Positions 36,230 through 45,595 are shown, numbered from the stretch's first letter. The stretch is DNA of 64,000 nucleotides from DASPHG01 sp963849605 (GCA_963849605.1 CAWKHX010000002.1:372001-436000), one strand, 5' to 3'. Program-made: numbers and translations. Notes: a model not told the origin generated them from the letters alone.

Positions 36230-37659
36230 GGCCGCTCGAGGAGGTGCCGATCGCCGCGCAGTCGCCGGCACGGTTCGAGACCGTGCTGACGGAGACGCAG
36301 TGGTCGGACCTCCTCGCGACGATCGAGCGCGCGCGGCGCATGATCGACGCGCGCGTCATCTGGAACGTCAACTCCACGGCCCGTGGGGGCGGCGTGGCCG
36401 AGCTCCTGCAGTCGCTCGTCGCGTACGTGCGCGGGGCCGGCTTCGACTGCCGCTGGAGCGTCATCGCCGGAAACCCGGACTTCTTCGCGGTGACCAAGCG
36501 GCTCCACAACCGCCTTCACGGCGCCGCCGGGGACGGCGGTCCGCTCGCTGAGGCGGAGCGGGCGATCTACGAGCAGGTCAGCGACGAGAACGCGCGCGCC
36601 CTCCGGCGGGATGTCCGCGCGGGCGACCTCGTTCTGCTGCACGACCCGCAAACCGCCGGGCTGGTGCGGCCGCTGCTCGACCGCGGGGCACACGTGATCT
36701 GGCGCTGCCATGTCGGGCTCGACGTGCCAAACGACTTCGCGCGGTCGGCGTGGGACTTCCTGCGGCCGTACCTGGAGGATGCGCGGGCGCACGTGTTCTC
36801 GCGCAGGGCGTTCGCCTGGGAGGACCTCGACCCCGAGCGGCTGTTCGTCATTCCGCCCTCGATCGACGTCTTCACCCCCAAGAACCAGCCGCTCGAGCCG
36901 CAGACCGTCTCCGCGATCCTCGCGATGGCCGGCCTCGGCGCGGGCAAGCCTCCCCGCGAAGCGCCGGTGTTCACACGCACGGATGGATCCCCGGAGCGCG
37001 TCGATGCCCGTGCCGAGGTGATCGAGGACGCGGCGCTGCCGGCGTCGGTACCGATCGTGACCCAGGTCTCGCGCTGGGACCGGCTCAAGGATCCCGCCGG
37101 GGTTCTCGAGGCGTTCGCGAGCACCATCGCACCGCAGACCGACGCGCATCTGGTGCTCGCCGGTCCCGCCGTCGCGGCGGTCGCCGACGACCCGGAGGGC
37201 GCAGAGGTGCTGCGGGAGGTGGCGGTGCAGCGCGAGCAGCTTCCCGGCGAGGTCCGGTCGCGCGTTCATCTGGCGCTGCTCCCGATGGACGACGTCGAGG
37301 AGAACGCCGCGATCGTGAACGCGCTCCAGCGCCACTCCGACGTCGTGTGCCAGAAGAGTCTCGCCGAGGGGTTCGGCCTGACGGTCGCGGAGGCGATGTG
37401 GAAGGCGCGGCCGGTCGTCGCGTCGGCGGTCGGCGGGATCCAGGATCAGATCGTCGACGGCGAGACGGGCGTGCTTGTGGACGCGCGCGACCTGGACGCC
37501 TTCGGGCGCGCCGTCACGGGCCTGCTGAACGACCCCGCACGCGCAGCGCGGCTGGGCGAGCAGGCTCGGATCCGCGTACGCGAGGCGTTCCTCGGGCCGC
37601 GCCACCTCACGCAGTACGTCGATCTCTTCGACCACGTGCTGCGCGAAGCGGCTCGGTAG
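36205..37659 (+). CDS. treT: Trehalose synthase (TreT-like), GT4 glycosyltransferase
   Basis: 484 aa. GT-B fold: N-terminal NVNSTARGGGVAELLQSL (about residues 54-71) typical of trehalose glycosyltransferring synthase, WRCHVGLDVPN, PSIDVFTPKN, and the C-terminal donor site QKSLAEGFGLTVAEAMWK with the catalytic Glu pair. TreT makes trehalose from NDP-glucose and glucose in archaea and some bacteria. ATG at 36205 lies within the end of the preceding gene, so they are co-translated. Trehalose phosphorylase of the same family is an alternative. Confidence 0.82.
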   Translation: MARDAQELRPLEEVPIAAQSPARFETVLTETQWSDLLATIERARRMIDARVIWNVNSTARGGGVAELLQSLVAYVRGAGFDCRWSVIAGNPDFFAVTKRLHNRLHGAAGDGGPLAEAERAIYEQVSDENARALRRDVRAGDLVLLHDPQTAGLVRPLLDRGAHVIWRCHVGLDVPNDFARSAWDFLRPYLEDARAHVFSRRAFAWEDLDPERLFVIPPSIDVFTPKNQPLEPQTVSAILAMAGLGAGKPPREAPVFTRTDGSPERVDARAEVIEDAALPASVPIVTQVSRWDRLKDPAGVLEAFASTIAPQTDAHLVLAGPAVAAVADDPEGAEVLREVAVQREQLPGEVRSRVHLALLPMDDVEENAAIVNALQRHSDVVCQKSLAEGFGLTVAEAMWKARPVVASAVGGIQDQIVDGETGVLVDARDLDAFGRAVTGLLNDPARAARLGEQARIRVREAFLGPRHLTQYVDLFDHVLREAAR

Positions 37660-37718
37660 TTACCCACACCCGGATCGCGGGTCGCTCCCGATGTCCCGCT
37701 CGGACACCCGGCGTAGCG

Positions 37719-37826
37719 TCACGCACATGGGCGTTGCCGGAGGCTGAGCAGCTTGCGCTCGAGGAGGAACTGGCGCGCGAGCAGTGCGCGGTTGAGCTCG
37801 CGCTGCGTGAGGACCCGTTCGGCCAC
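37719..37826 (-). pseudogene. Remnant 5' end of a winged-helix DNA-binding (HTH_42 / AlkZ-like) gene
   Basis: A 35-codon frame from a GTG at 37826 reads VAERVLTQRELNRALLARQF then LLERKLLSLRQRPCA and stops. The first about 25 residues strongly resemble the N-terminus of the HTH_42 (YcaQ/AlkZ-type) winged-helix family, which normally continues for over 300 residues. Nothing recognisable follows between 37718 and the TreT stop at 37659, so this looks like the residue of a deleted gene. Called from memory of the family pattern. Confidence 0.45.
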
Positions 37827-37865
37827 GACGCGGTTCTAGCGCACGCGGCGTGCGAGTATGCGCTC

Positions 37866-38333
37866 GTGCGGCGCGTGCGCCTCCCCGACGCCAGCTTCGA
37901 GTACGACCCGGAGGACCCGGCGGGCTTCCGCAGCGGGATGGCGCGCTTCGGACGCGACCTGGGCAGTGAGGAAAGCGGGGCCACGTTGTACGAGCTGCGG
38001 CCGGGCGAGGCGGTGTGCCCGTACCACTACGAGTACGGCGAGGAGGAGTGGGCGCTCGTGCTCGAGGGGAAGCCGTCGGTGCGCACGCCTGACGGCACCG
38101 AGCAGCTGGAGCCGCTCGACCTCGTGTTCTTCCCGAAGGGACCCGAGGGCGCGCACCAGATCCGCAATGACGGCGACGCGCGCGCACGCGTCCTGATGTG
38201 GTCGACGGTGGTGCTCCCAACGGCGACCGTCTACCCCGATAGCGACAAGATCGGCGTCTGGACCGGCAACAAGGCCGACGACGTGATGGTCCGCCGCGAG
38301 AGCGGCGTCGAGTACTTCGACCGCGAGGGCTGA
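37866..38333 (+). CDS. Cupin-domain protein
   Basis: 155 aa from a GTG at 37866 (another GTG at 37875). Contains FEYDPEDPAGFRSGMARFG, the cupin motif CPYHYEYGEEEWALVLEG, FFPKGPEGAHQIRN, and the ending YPDSDKIGVWTGNK...MVRRESGVEYFD, a well-populated family of single-cupin proteins of unknown substrate. Metal ligands His, His, Glu and a later His are present. Reading further upstream in frame gives an unrelated Glu/Ala-rich segment that overlaps the HTH_42 remnant and is probably not translated. Confidence 0.85.
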   Translation: MRRVRLPDASFEYDPEDPAGFRSGMARFGRDLGSEESGATLYELRPGEAVCPYHYEYGEEEWALVLEGKPSVRTPDGTEQLEPLDLVFFPKGPEGAHQIRNDGDARARVLMWSTVVLPTATVYPDSDKIGVWTGNKADDVMVRRESGVEYFDREG

Positions 38334-38348
38334 CGCCCGGCGCTAATG

Positions 38349-38362
38349 CGAACATGTGTTCG
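38349..38362. promoter_or_regulatory. LexA (SOS) box overlapping the dinB start
   Basis: CGAACATGTGTTCG: arms CGAAC/GTTCG exactly match the actinobacterial LexA operator (GAAC-n4-GTTC). The box covers the first possible dinB GTG at 38356 and touches the second at 38362. A possible -10 element (GCTAAT, 38342-38347) lies just upstream, so LexA would block the promoter and the message would be leaderless or nearly so. Confidence 0.8.
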
Positions 38363-39552
38363 TGTCAGCCGATGCGACCGTCCTCCACGCGGACCTCGAC
38401 TCCTTTTACGCGTCGGTCGAGCAGCGTGACGCCCCGCGGCTGAGGGGCCGCCCGGTGATCGTCGGCGGCGGGGTCGTGCTGGCCGCCAGCTACGAGGCGA
38501 AGAAGCACGGTGTCCAGGGCGGGATGGGCGGCTCCGAGGCTCGGCGGAGGTGCCCGCAGGCAATCGTTGTGCCGCCCCGGATGGCCGCCTACTCCGAGGC
38601 CAGCAAGGCCGTGTTCGAGATCTTCGAGCAGACCTCGCCCGTCGTCGAGCCGCTCTCGATCGACGAGGCGTTCCTCGACACGCACGGGATGGAGGCTGTG
38701 TTCGGCACGCCCGAGCAGATCGCGACCCGGCTGCGCCGCGCGGTGCGGCAGGGCGTCGGGCTTCCGATCACCGTCGGGGTCGCGCGGACCAAGTTCCTCG
38801 CGAAGGTCGCGAGCGCCGTCGCGAAGCCGGACGGCCTGCTGGTGGTGCCACCCGGCAACGAGCTCGGCTTCCTCCACCCCCTCCCCATCGAGTACCTCTG
38901 GGGCGTCGGTCCCGTGACCTCGCGCAAGCTTCGCGCAGCCGGCCTTCCGACCGTGCGGGACGTCGCCGGGGCGGACGAGCGGGCGCTCGTCGAGCTGCTC
39001 GGGCGGGCTGCCGGTCGCCACATCCACGCGCTCGCGCACAACCGCGACCCGCGGCGCGTGCGCGGCCGGCGGCGGCGGTCGATGGGCTCGCAGCGCGCGC
39101 TAGGCCGGCGCGCGCCCAAGTCGCCCGAGGACATCGACGCCACCATCGTCGCGCTCGTCGACCGGCTCGCTCGCCGGCTGCGAGCGGCCCGCCGCGTGTG
39201 CCGGACCGTCACGCTCCGGCTGCGCTTCGACGACTACTCGCGCGCGACTCGCGCACACACGCTCTCCGAAGCCACGGCGCAGACGCAGACGATCCTCGCG
39301 ACGGCGCGCAAGCTGCTCGCCGCCGCGATGCCGATGATCGAGCGGAACGGCCTCACGCTCGTCGGAGTGGCGCTCGGCAACCTCGCCGACGACGGCGCAG
39401 TCCAGCTCGCGCTGCCGCTCGAGGACCACCGCGCAGCGGCCCTCGACGTGACGCTCGACACCCTGCGCGACCGCTACGGCTCCGGGGTGGTCACGCGCGC
39501 GGTGCTGCTCGGGCGCCCCACCGGCCCGGCGGTCCCTCTGCTGCCGGACTAG
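38356..39552 (+). CDS. dinB: DNA polymerase IV (Y-family translesion polymerase)
   Basis: 398 aa. Palm motifs with catalytic acids: VLHADLDSFYASVEQRD and VEPLSIDEAFLD; HhH region YLWGVGPVTSRKLRAAGL; C-terminal little-finger domain. Ends ...LPLEDHRAAAL and a Pro-rich tail; I see no clear clamp-binding QxxLxLF except VQLALPLED. Start GTG at 38356 or 38362; both overlap a LexA box, so the gene is probably SOS-induced. Convergent with the MMPL gene, 4-nt overlap. Confidence 0.93.
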   Translation: MFVSADATVLHADLDSFYASVEQRDAPRLRGRPVIVGGGVVLAASYEAKKHGVQGGMGGSEARRRCPQAIVVPPRMAAYSEASKAVFEIFEQTSPVVEPLSIDEAFLDTHGMEAVFGTPEQIATRLRRAVRQGVGLPITVGVARTKFLAKVASAVAKPDGLLVVPPGNELGFLHPLPIEYLWGVGPVTSRKLRAAGLPTVRDVAGADERALVELLGRAAGRHIHALAHNRDPRRVRGRRRRSMGSQRALGRRAPKSPEDIDATIVALVDRLARRLRAARRVCRTVTLRLRFDDYSRATRAHTLSEATAQTQTILATARKLLAAAMPMIERNGLTLVGVALGNLADDGAVQLALPLEDHRAAALDVTLDTLRDRYGSGVVTRAVLLGRPTGPAVPLLPD

Positions 39553-41660
39553 GCGACCGTCTCGGATGGCTCCGAGAACCCGAGCCGCTCATGCAGGCGC
39601 CGCAGCGGGCGCGGCGCCCACCAGTTCCATTGGCCGAGCATGCGCATCAGCGCCGGGACGAGCAGAGCGCGGATGATCGATGCGTCGATCAGGACCGCCG
39701 CGGCCTGCGCGAAGCCCACCTCCTTCATGAAGAAGATCGAGCTGCTCGTGAACGCGAGGAACACGACGGCAAGCATCACCGCCGCGGCCGTGATGACGCG
39801 GCCTGTCCGCTCGATCCCGAGCGCGACCGCCGTCTCGTTGTCCTCGCCCGCGTCGTGGTACTCCTTGATCCGCGCCAGGACAAGCACCGCGTAGTCCGTC
39901 GCCAGGCCGAACGTCGTGGCGCCGACGACCACGAGCAGGGCGGTCTCGATCGCCTCGGGCCCGTTGTAGTCGAAGAGCCCCGACCCGAAGCCGTCCTCGA
40001 ACACGAGCACCGTCAATCCGAACGCGGCCACGATGCTGAAGACGTTCATCACGAGCGTCTTGAGCGGCAGAATCACCGACCCCGTCAGCAGGAAGAGGAG
40101 GATGAACGTGCTCGTGGCGACCAGCCCGGCGACGAGCGGGGCGTGGTCGATCAGGCTCTGCTTGAAGTCGATGAACTCGGCGCTCGCGCCGCCCACACGG
40201 CTGCCAGCCCCGGCGATCGAGCGGATCGACCGGGCGGTGTCCTGTGCCGCCGAGCTGAGCGGCTCGTCGACCGGCGTCGCCTCCAGCAGTGCGAGGTCGT
40301 TTCCGAGCGGCTGCGGCCGCGACACCGCGCGGACGCCGGCGAGCTCGGCGGTCTCCGCGCGCACGCGCGTCACATCGGCTCGGTCCACCGTGGCGGTGAT
40401 CGGAGAGTCGAGGTTCGGCGTGAACTCGGCGTCGATCGCGTCGGTCACCGTGCGCGCGTCGCGGCCCTCTGGCACCGACTGGTTGCCGGGCTGTACGAGC
40501 GTGGCACTCGCGAGCGGCAGCGCCGCCGCCACGAGCACGAGCGAGACCGCAAGGGCGACCGAGACCGGACGCCGCATCACCATCTGAGCGACGCGGAACC
40601 ACCGTCCCGAGCCAACCGGCGGCGGCGGCGCGCGCCGCAGGCTCAGCGCGTTCACGCGCTCCCCAAGCAGCGCGAGCATTGCCGGAATCGCGAGCAACGC
40701 CCCGCCCGCCGCGAGCAGGGACACGGCGGCGGCGCCGGCTCCCATCGAATAGAGGAAGCGTTGGGGCAGGACGATCATGGCCGCCGCGGCGGCGGCGACG
40801 GTCAGCCCGCTGAAGAAGATCGCTCGGCCCGCCGTCTCGACGGTGCGCCGGTGTGCCTCCCACCCGGGCCCTGAGCGCTCGAGCTCCTCGCGGTAGCGCG
40901 ACACGAGCAGCAGCCCGTAGTCCACCGCCAGGCCAAGGCCGAGCGCCGTCGTGATGTTCAGCGCGAAGATCGAGATCTCGCTGAACTCGCTCAGCACGCG
41001 CAGGGAGAGGAACGTGCCGACGACGGCGAATCCCCCGATCAGCAGCGGGAGCGCCGCCGCAACCATTCCTCGGAACACGAGCAGCAGCAGCAGCGCGAGG
41101 ATCGGGAAGGCGATCAGCTCGGCGCGCGTCAGGTCGTCGCGCACGGTGTCGTTTACGTCGTTGAATCCGACCGCGAAGCCGCCGACGGTCAGGTCGAGCT
41201 CCTCGGACTGCAGCGTCGGCGGGATCCGCTCCGCGGCGTCCTCGAGGTCGGCCTGGTCCGTGTGCGCGAAGTGGCCGAGTATCAGCGCGGCGCCGCCGTC
41301 GCGCGAGACGAGCTGGGGTGAGGTGCGCGGCTCGAACGGCGTCCGGACCGCGGCAATCTCTGGATCGTCCGCCAGGACCTGCGCGAGGCGCTGAATCTCG
41401 GCTCTCGCCGTCGGCGTGCGCGCGTCGCCCTCGGGCGCTCGCGCCACGACCACGAGGCCCGGCGAGGGGTCGCGGCCGAGCATCTCCGCCGCCTGGTCGA
41501 CCGCCCGCGCGCTCTCCGACCCCGGATCGGTGAACCCCGCCGGCTTGAGGCGATCGGCGACGTCACCGCCCGCCACGATCGCGAGCGCGACGAACGCCAC
41601 GATCCCGGTCAGGACCCACTTGGGGTGCGCGTACGTCAGGCGGGCGAGGCGGTTGAACAC
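39549..41660 (-). CDS. MMPL/RND-family membrane transporter
   Basis: About 703 aa from a GTG at 41660 (GGGGCAAG upstream). Two repeated halves, each one TM, an extracytoplasmic domain and a five-to-six TM bundle. Characteristic GLAVDYGLLLVSRYREEL (first half) and GLATDYAVLVLARIKEYHD (second half) lines carry the Asp-Tyr proton-relay pair. Mycobacterial MmpL proteins export lipids or siderophores; here no lipid-synthesis partner is adjacent. A longer start (41741) is open but lacks a ribosome site. Confidence 0.9.
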   Translation of the reverse strand: MFNRLARLTYAHPKWVLTGIVAFVALAIVAGGDVADRLKPAGFTDPGSESARAVDQAAEMLGRDPSPGLVVVARAPEGDARTPTARAEIQRLAQVLADDPEIAAVRTPFEPRTSPQLVSRDGGAALILGHFAHTDQADLEDAAERIPPTLQSEELDLTVGGFAVGFNDVNDTVRDDLTRAELIAFPILALLLLLVFRGMVAAALPLLIGGFAVVGTFLSLRVLSEFSEISIFALNITTALGLGLAVDYGLLLVSRYREELERSGPGWEAHRRTVETAGRAIFFSGLTVAAAAAAMIVLPQRFLYSMGAGAAAVSLLAAGGALLAIPAMLALLGERVNALSLRRAPPPPVGSGRWFRVAQMVMRRPVSVALAVSLVLVAAALPLASATLVQPGNQSVPEGRDARTVTDAIDAEFTPNLDSPITATVDRADVTRVRAETAELAGVRAVSRPQPLGNDLALLEATPVDEPLSSAAQDTARSIRSIAGAGSRVGGASAEFIDFKQSLIDHAPLVAGLVATSTFILLFLLTGSVILPLKTLVMNVFSIVAAFGLTVLVFEDGFGSGLFDYNGPEAIETALLVVVGATTFGLATDYAVLVLARIKEYHDAGEDNETAVALGIERTGRVITAAAVMLAVVFLAFTSSSIFFMKEVGFAQAAAVLIDASIIRALLVPALMRMLGQWNWWAPRPLRRLHERLGFSEPSETVA

Positions 41661-41759
41661 TGACTTGCCCCGTACTCTTGCGTAAGAACCGACCAAAATG
41701 CGGGGCAAGCGCGCGCGGTGGGTTCGCCGTGGCTGGCACAAGGGGACTAACCGCTCAAG

Positions 41760-42020
41760 ATGCTGCTGATGGTTGGCGCCTTCATCGTCCCCGTCGGGCT
41801 CATGGCGGTCTTCGGCCCGTCCTGGCCGCTCGTGGCGCTCGCCGTCGGGAGCTTCATTGCGGGCGCGTTCGCAACGGGCCTGACGCGAGCTTCAGCGGCC
41901 GGCGACCGCCAGATGGCGGAGCCGATCGACGACCTCGACCCGACCTGGCAGGCGTTCATGATCGCCGTCGAGCGCGGCGGCGCGCCAGAGCCGTACGAGC
42001 TCGATCTGCCGTTGCGCTAG
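41760..42020 (+). CDS. Small two-TM membrane protein (86 aa), unknown function
   Basis: Two hydrophobic helices (about residues 2-20 and 24-44) followed by an acidic cytoplasmic or external tail PIDDLDPTWQAFMIAVERGG. ATG at 41760. No known domain. Convergent with the presenilin-like gene, overlapping by 4 nt. Divergent from the MMPL gene, with about 100 nt between. Confidence 0.6.
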   Translation: MLLMVGAFIVPVGLMAVFGPSWPLVALAVGSFIAGAFATGLTRASAAGDRQMAEPIDDLDPTWQAFMIAVERGGAPEPYELDLPLR

Positions 42021-42784
42021 CGCAGAGCGCGCCGGCGCCCTCTGACCCAGAAGACGACCATGACTACCGCCGGCGGCACCGTGCCGGGCAGCGAGTCGAC
42101 GACCAGGAAGAGCTGGTTGAACAGCTCGGCGGCCGCGAAGGTGGCCAGCGCAGCAATCGCCTGGGGCGACCGCTCGGCGGCCAGGATGGCGCCCACCAGC
42201 CCAGCGACGAAGTAATCGCCGTAGTCCGTTGAGACATCACCGATGTCAGCGACCTGCAGTCGAGGCAGGCCGGCGGCCGGTGCGGCCGCGTTGAACTGCG
42301 CATTCTGCTCGCCGAAGAAATCCCCGAAGATGAAGATGGCGTCGATCGTGGCCATCGCGATGACCCCGAGCTTCAGGAGCATGAGAGGGGCCGCACCTGC
42401 GAGCAGCCGTCCCGCGGTCACGACCGACCCGACGATCAGGGCGAGCCTGCTGGCACGACCGAGCGGGTCATCGGGCGCGATCAGCGCCGCCGTCAGCAGA
42501 GGCACGACGAGCACCGCCATCCAGGGCCTCGCGCCGTGCATCGCCCAGCCCAGCGCAAGTGCGCAGCCGGGCGGCACGAGGAGAAACGCGAGCCATGTGT
42601 ACACGTCCGCGCTGGTGGCGGTCAGGGTGACCGTGGCCGCCACGACGACCACGGCCAGCGGCGCCACGAGCGACCACCCGCGGCCTGTGAACCGCGACAA
42701 GACGGCAGGCACTCCTGCTGCTGGGAGCGCGACGCAGAGCGCCTGGGCGGCGTCGAGCAGTGCCGTGTCGGGCTCGAAGTACAC
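42017..42784 (-). CDS. Nine-TM protein with presenilin / signal-peptide-peptidase-like motifs (candidate GxGD aspartyl intramembrane protease)
   Basis: 255 aa, about nine membrane segments. TM6 reads TIDAIFIFGDFF (Asp148), closely following the SPP pattern YDxFWVFG. TM7 reads TDYGDYFVAGLVGAIL (Asp190), where SPP has GLGDxxxPGxxxA; the GD and later G and A agree while the first G is Asp. TM9 reads VPPAVVMVV, in the place of the PAL motif (QPALLY). The TM6-TM7 loop is about 30 residues. These three features in the right order and topology suggest a divergent A22-type protease; identity is low and activity unproven. GTG start at 42784. Divergent from the HTTM operon. Confidence 0.5.
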   Translation of the reverse strand: MYFEPDTALLDAAQALCVALPAAGVPAVLSRFTGRGWSLVAPLAVVVVAATVTLTATSADVYTWLAFLLVPPGCALALGWAMHGARPWMAVLVVPLLTAALIAPDDPLGRASRLALIVGSVVTAGRLLAGAAPLMLLKLGVIAMATIDAIFIFGDFFGEQNAQFNAAAPAAGLPRLQVADIGDVSTDYGDYFVAGLVGAILAAERSPQAIAALATFAAAELFNQLFLVVDSLPGTVPPAVVMVVFWVRGRRRALR

Positions 42785-42810
42785 CGTGCTGAAGGTGGCA
42801 AGCTAGCGGC

Positions 42811-43248
42811 GTGAACCCGCGCTTCAGGGTCATCGCACGGCGGACGGCCGTCGTCGCCGCCGTCGCGTCGCAACTCTTCTTCGTCGCGCGCGGCTACTGG
42901 GCGGACCACAAGGAGTTCGCGTTTCAGATGTTCCCGGAGTCGAGCACCTGGCGGGCGGACGTGGTCCGAGTGACCGCCGACGGCCGGCGCGTGCCCGTCG
43001 AAACTCCGTGGGCGGGGTACCGGTGGGCCGAGCTGGTGCCGAACGAGGGACTGAGTTACCCCTCAATTCGCCGCCACGCGACCGCCGGGCTCGACAACCA
43101 GCTCGCGTTTCTCGACTCCGCGCTCGACTGGGTGGCCGAGAACACTCCGCGCGACCATGAGACCCGGTACCTCGAGGCCACCGTCACGTCCTGGCACAAC
43201 GACGACCAGCCGCAAGTCTCAGTCCTGCGAAGTGAGACGCGGCAGTGA
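42811..43248 (+). CDS. Membrane-anchored small protein, HTTM partner
   Basis: 145 aa from a GTG at 42811. One N-terminal membrane segment (about residues 8-28, ARRTAVVAAVASQLFFVARG), then an extracytoplasmic domain with DHKEFAFQMFPESSTWRADV and a C-terminal SSW-type stretch. Its stop overlaps the HTTM start. Genes of this type commonly precede HTTM genes in actinomycetes by my recollection, suggesting a functional partnership. No catalytic residues recognised. Confidence 0.7.
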   Translation: MNPRFRVIARRTAVVAAVASQLFFVARGYWADHKEFAFQMFPESSTWRADVVRVTADGRRVPVETPWAGYRWAELVPNEGLSYPSIRRHATAGLDNQLAFLDSALDWVAENTPRDHETRYLEATVTSWHNDDQPQVSVLRSETRQ

Positions 43249-44382
43249 CCACCGTCGAGCTCGGTGCGCAGCGATCGATCGGCGCCCTGACGGCGGCGTT
43301 CGACGACCTGCTCGGCCGTCCGGTCAGCATCCGGGCCCTCGAGCTGCTCAGGGTGCTGGTCGGCCCGGTCGTGCTCCTGCACCTGCAGCCGTTCCTCTCC
43401 GACAGCCTGGACGGGCGCATCTACAGCGACGCCTTCCACGAGCCCTACGCGGCGTGGTATCCGGAGGCGCCCGACGTGGTCTACACCGGCTTGCTCTGGC
43501 TGGCCGCCCTGGCCGCCGTCGCCATGTCGCTCGGCCTGCTCACGCGCGTGGCCACGGCGACGACCTTCGCGATCGTCACCTACAACCTGTTCCTATCGAC
43601 CACCCACTTCCACAACAACCGCGCGTACCTGGTGATCGTGCTGGGGCTGCTGACCGTCGCGCCGTGTGGACGAGAGCTGTCAGTGGACGCGTGGCTTCGC
43701 CGCCGCCGGGGGCAACCGGTGCCGGACCTCCGGGCGCCGGCCTGGCCGCTCTGGCTGCTGCGGTTCGAGTGCGCGGCGATCTACGGCGCATCTGGACTGA
43801 GCAAGCTGGTGGATCCCGACTGGTTCGGCGGCACCGTGAGCTGGCAGCGAGTCGTGCGGGCGCGCGACGACCTGGAGGCGTGGCCGCTGCCAGACTGGGC
43901 GATCTCCCTGCTCACCGACCGGACCTTCCACACCGGGGCGGCCAAGTTCATCGTGCTCACCGAGCTGTTCATCGCGATCGGGCTGTGGCTGCGCCGCACC
44001 CGCTACGCGGCCGTGTGGGTGGCCGTCGTCTTCCACGTGATGATCGAGGCGTCGGCGTCGGTGCAGGTCTTCTCGCTTCTCGGCATAGCGGTGCTCTTGG
44101 TCTGGGCGACACCTTCGACGCGCGATCGCGTCATTCGCATCGATCCGACAAGCGCCGGGCACCGGCGATTGTGCGCGGTGGTCCGTGCGCTCGACTGGCT
44201 GGCCCGGTTCCGCGTCGAAACAGCTCCACCCCGCTCCGCGCTTGAGGTCGTGGACCGGGACGGCACGAGGCTGCGCGGAGCCGCCGGCCACCGGGATGGT
44301 CTTCAGTCGGCTTCCGCTGACGGCCTGGTTCGCCCTCCCGACCCTGCTCCTCCCCGGCGTCCGCCGCGCCCCCGCGCGATGA
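43245..44382 (+). CDS. HTTM domain (vitamin K-dependent gamma-carboxylase-like) membrane protein, one frameshift
   Basis: About 378 aa after correction. Multi-TM protein with RPVSIRALELLRVLVGPVVLLHL at the N-terminus, the HTTM hallmarks FLSTTHFHNNRAYLVIVLG and AAIYGASGLSKLVDPDW, and WYPEAPDVVYTGLLW. Related to the membrane domain of vitamin K-dependent gamma-carboxylase. A +1 shift near 44283 leads into the true C-terminus TGMVFSRLPLTAWFALPTLL, ending at a TGA that overlaps the next ATG. GTG start at 43245. Confidence 0.82.
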
Positions 44383-45595
44383 TCGGCGGTCGGGTGTTGC
44401 GGGCCGGTCTGACCCTGGCCCTGATCCTGGTCGCGTCGTTCGCGGTCGCGGCCCCGCCGGAGGACTGCCCGTCCGTTACAGCGGCCGAGCTGCGGCACTC
44501 GGCGCAGGCCGGTGTCGATTGGTTCGTCAGGAACCAGGATCCCGACGGCACGTGGCTCTACCTGTACGACGCGGAGGACGACTCGACGTCGCCCGAGTAC
44601 AACGAGGTTCGCCATGCCGGAGCGACGATGGGCCTCTACCAGGCCGCGGCGGCCGGGCTGCCGCGGGCGGCGCGCTCCGCCGACCGGGGTCTCGAATGGG
44701 CGCTCGACAACGTGGTCGAACACGAGGACTGGTCCGCGTTCGGCGGGACGGGGCGAGTGACAACCGGCGCGACGGCGCTCCTGGCCGCCGGGCTGACGTA
44801 CCGGAGGGAGATCACGGGCGACACCCGCTACGACCATCTGATGCGCCGGCTCGGGCGCTTCCTGCTCGGCCAGATGGAGCCGTCCGGCGCCGTCTCCGCA
44901 AGCTACTCCGAAGCGGACGACGCCCCGGTGGCTGGCGATTACTCGAAGTACTACACGGGCGAGGCGTACTGGGCCCTGGGCCGTCTGCACACGGCGTTCC
45001 CTGGCCAGGGCTGGGGCGAAGCGGCCGATCGCATCGGCGGCTACCTGGCGAAGTCGCGTGACGATGTCGAGGACTACTGGCCGGCGATTCCCGACCACTG
45101 GGCGGCCTACGGGGCCAGCGAGACGGTGGAGTTCCCCGAACGCGGCGACCCGCCGCTCACCGACGACGAGCTGGACTATGCGCGCCGGCAGGCCGGGCTG
45201 TTCGGCGTGGGTGTCCGCTGGGTCGCTCAGCAGGCGGGACCCTGGGGCGAGCTCGTGCGCGGGGGCGACACCCCGCGTGGCGGCGGCTACGGGGTGATGA
45301 GCGAGGCGCTCACCGGCTGGTGGCTGACCGCAATGGCGGACCCGCGGCTGTCGGGCCTGCGTGAGCCGGTCGCCCACCGCGCGATGTGCGTGGCCGGACA
45401 TGCCGTCGAGGCGCAATCGGATGCCGAGGACGCGGCCGGCGCCGCGCGGCCCGGGCGGGTCGAGGGCGCGTGGTTCCACCACGGCGAGACCCGTATGGAC
45501 GACCAGCAGCACGCGCTCGCCGGGCTGCTGAGGACCACTCCGATCGCGGAGGCAAGCGCGGAAGGCTCGTCCGATTCCGGCGATGACGCACCGTC
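44379..45595 (+). CDS. Exported alpha/alpha-toroid protein (prenyltransferase / squalene-cyclase-like fold)
   Basis: About 400 aa. Signal peptide (about residues 8-25, VLRAGLTLALILVASFAVAA). The rest is a barrel of paired helices: NQDPDGTWLYLYDAEDDS, EVRHAGATMGLYQAA, TGATALLAAGL, SKYYTGEAYWALGRLHTAF. No DxDD cyclase motif (the nearest is DAEDD), so catalysis is unlikely to be terpene cyclisation. The 3' end is uncertain: the frame runs into the MarC-like gene without a clear stop. ATG overlaps the HTTM stop (ATGA). Confidence 0.72.

Noticed and set aside
44379..45595. Terpene or squalene cyclase
   Set aside because: The toroid has no DxDD or QW-repeat motifs. DAEDD is the nearest sequence and is not the cyclase acid motif. 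The signal peptide also argues for an exported role.
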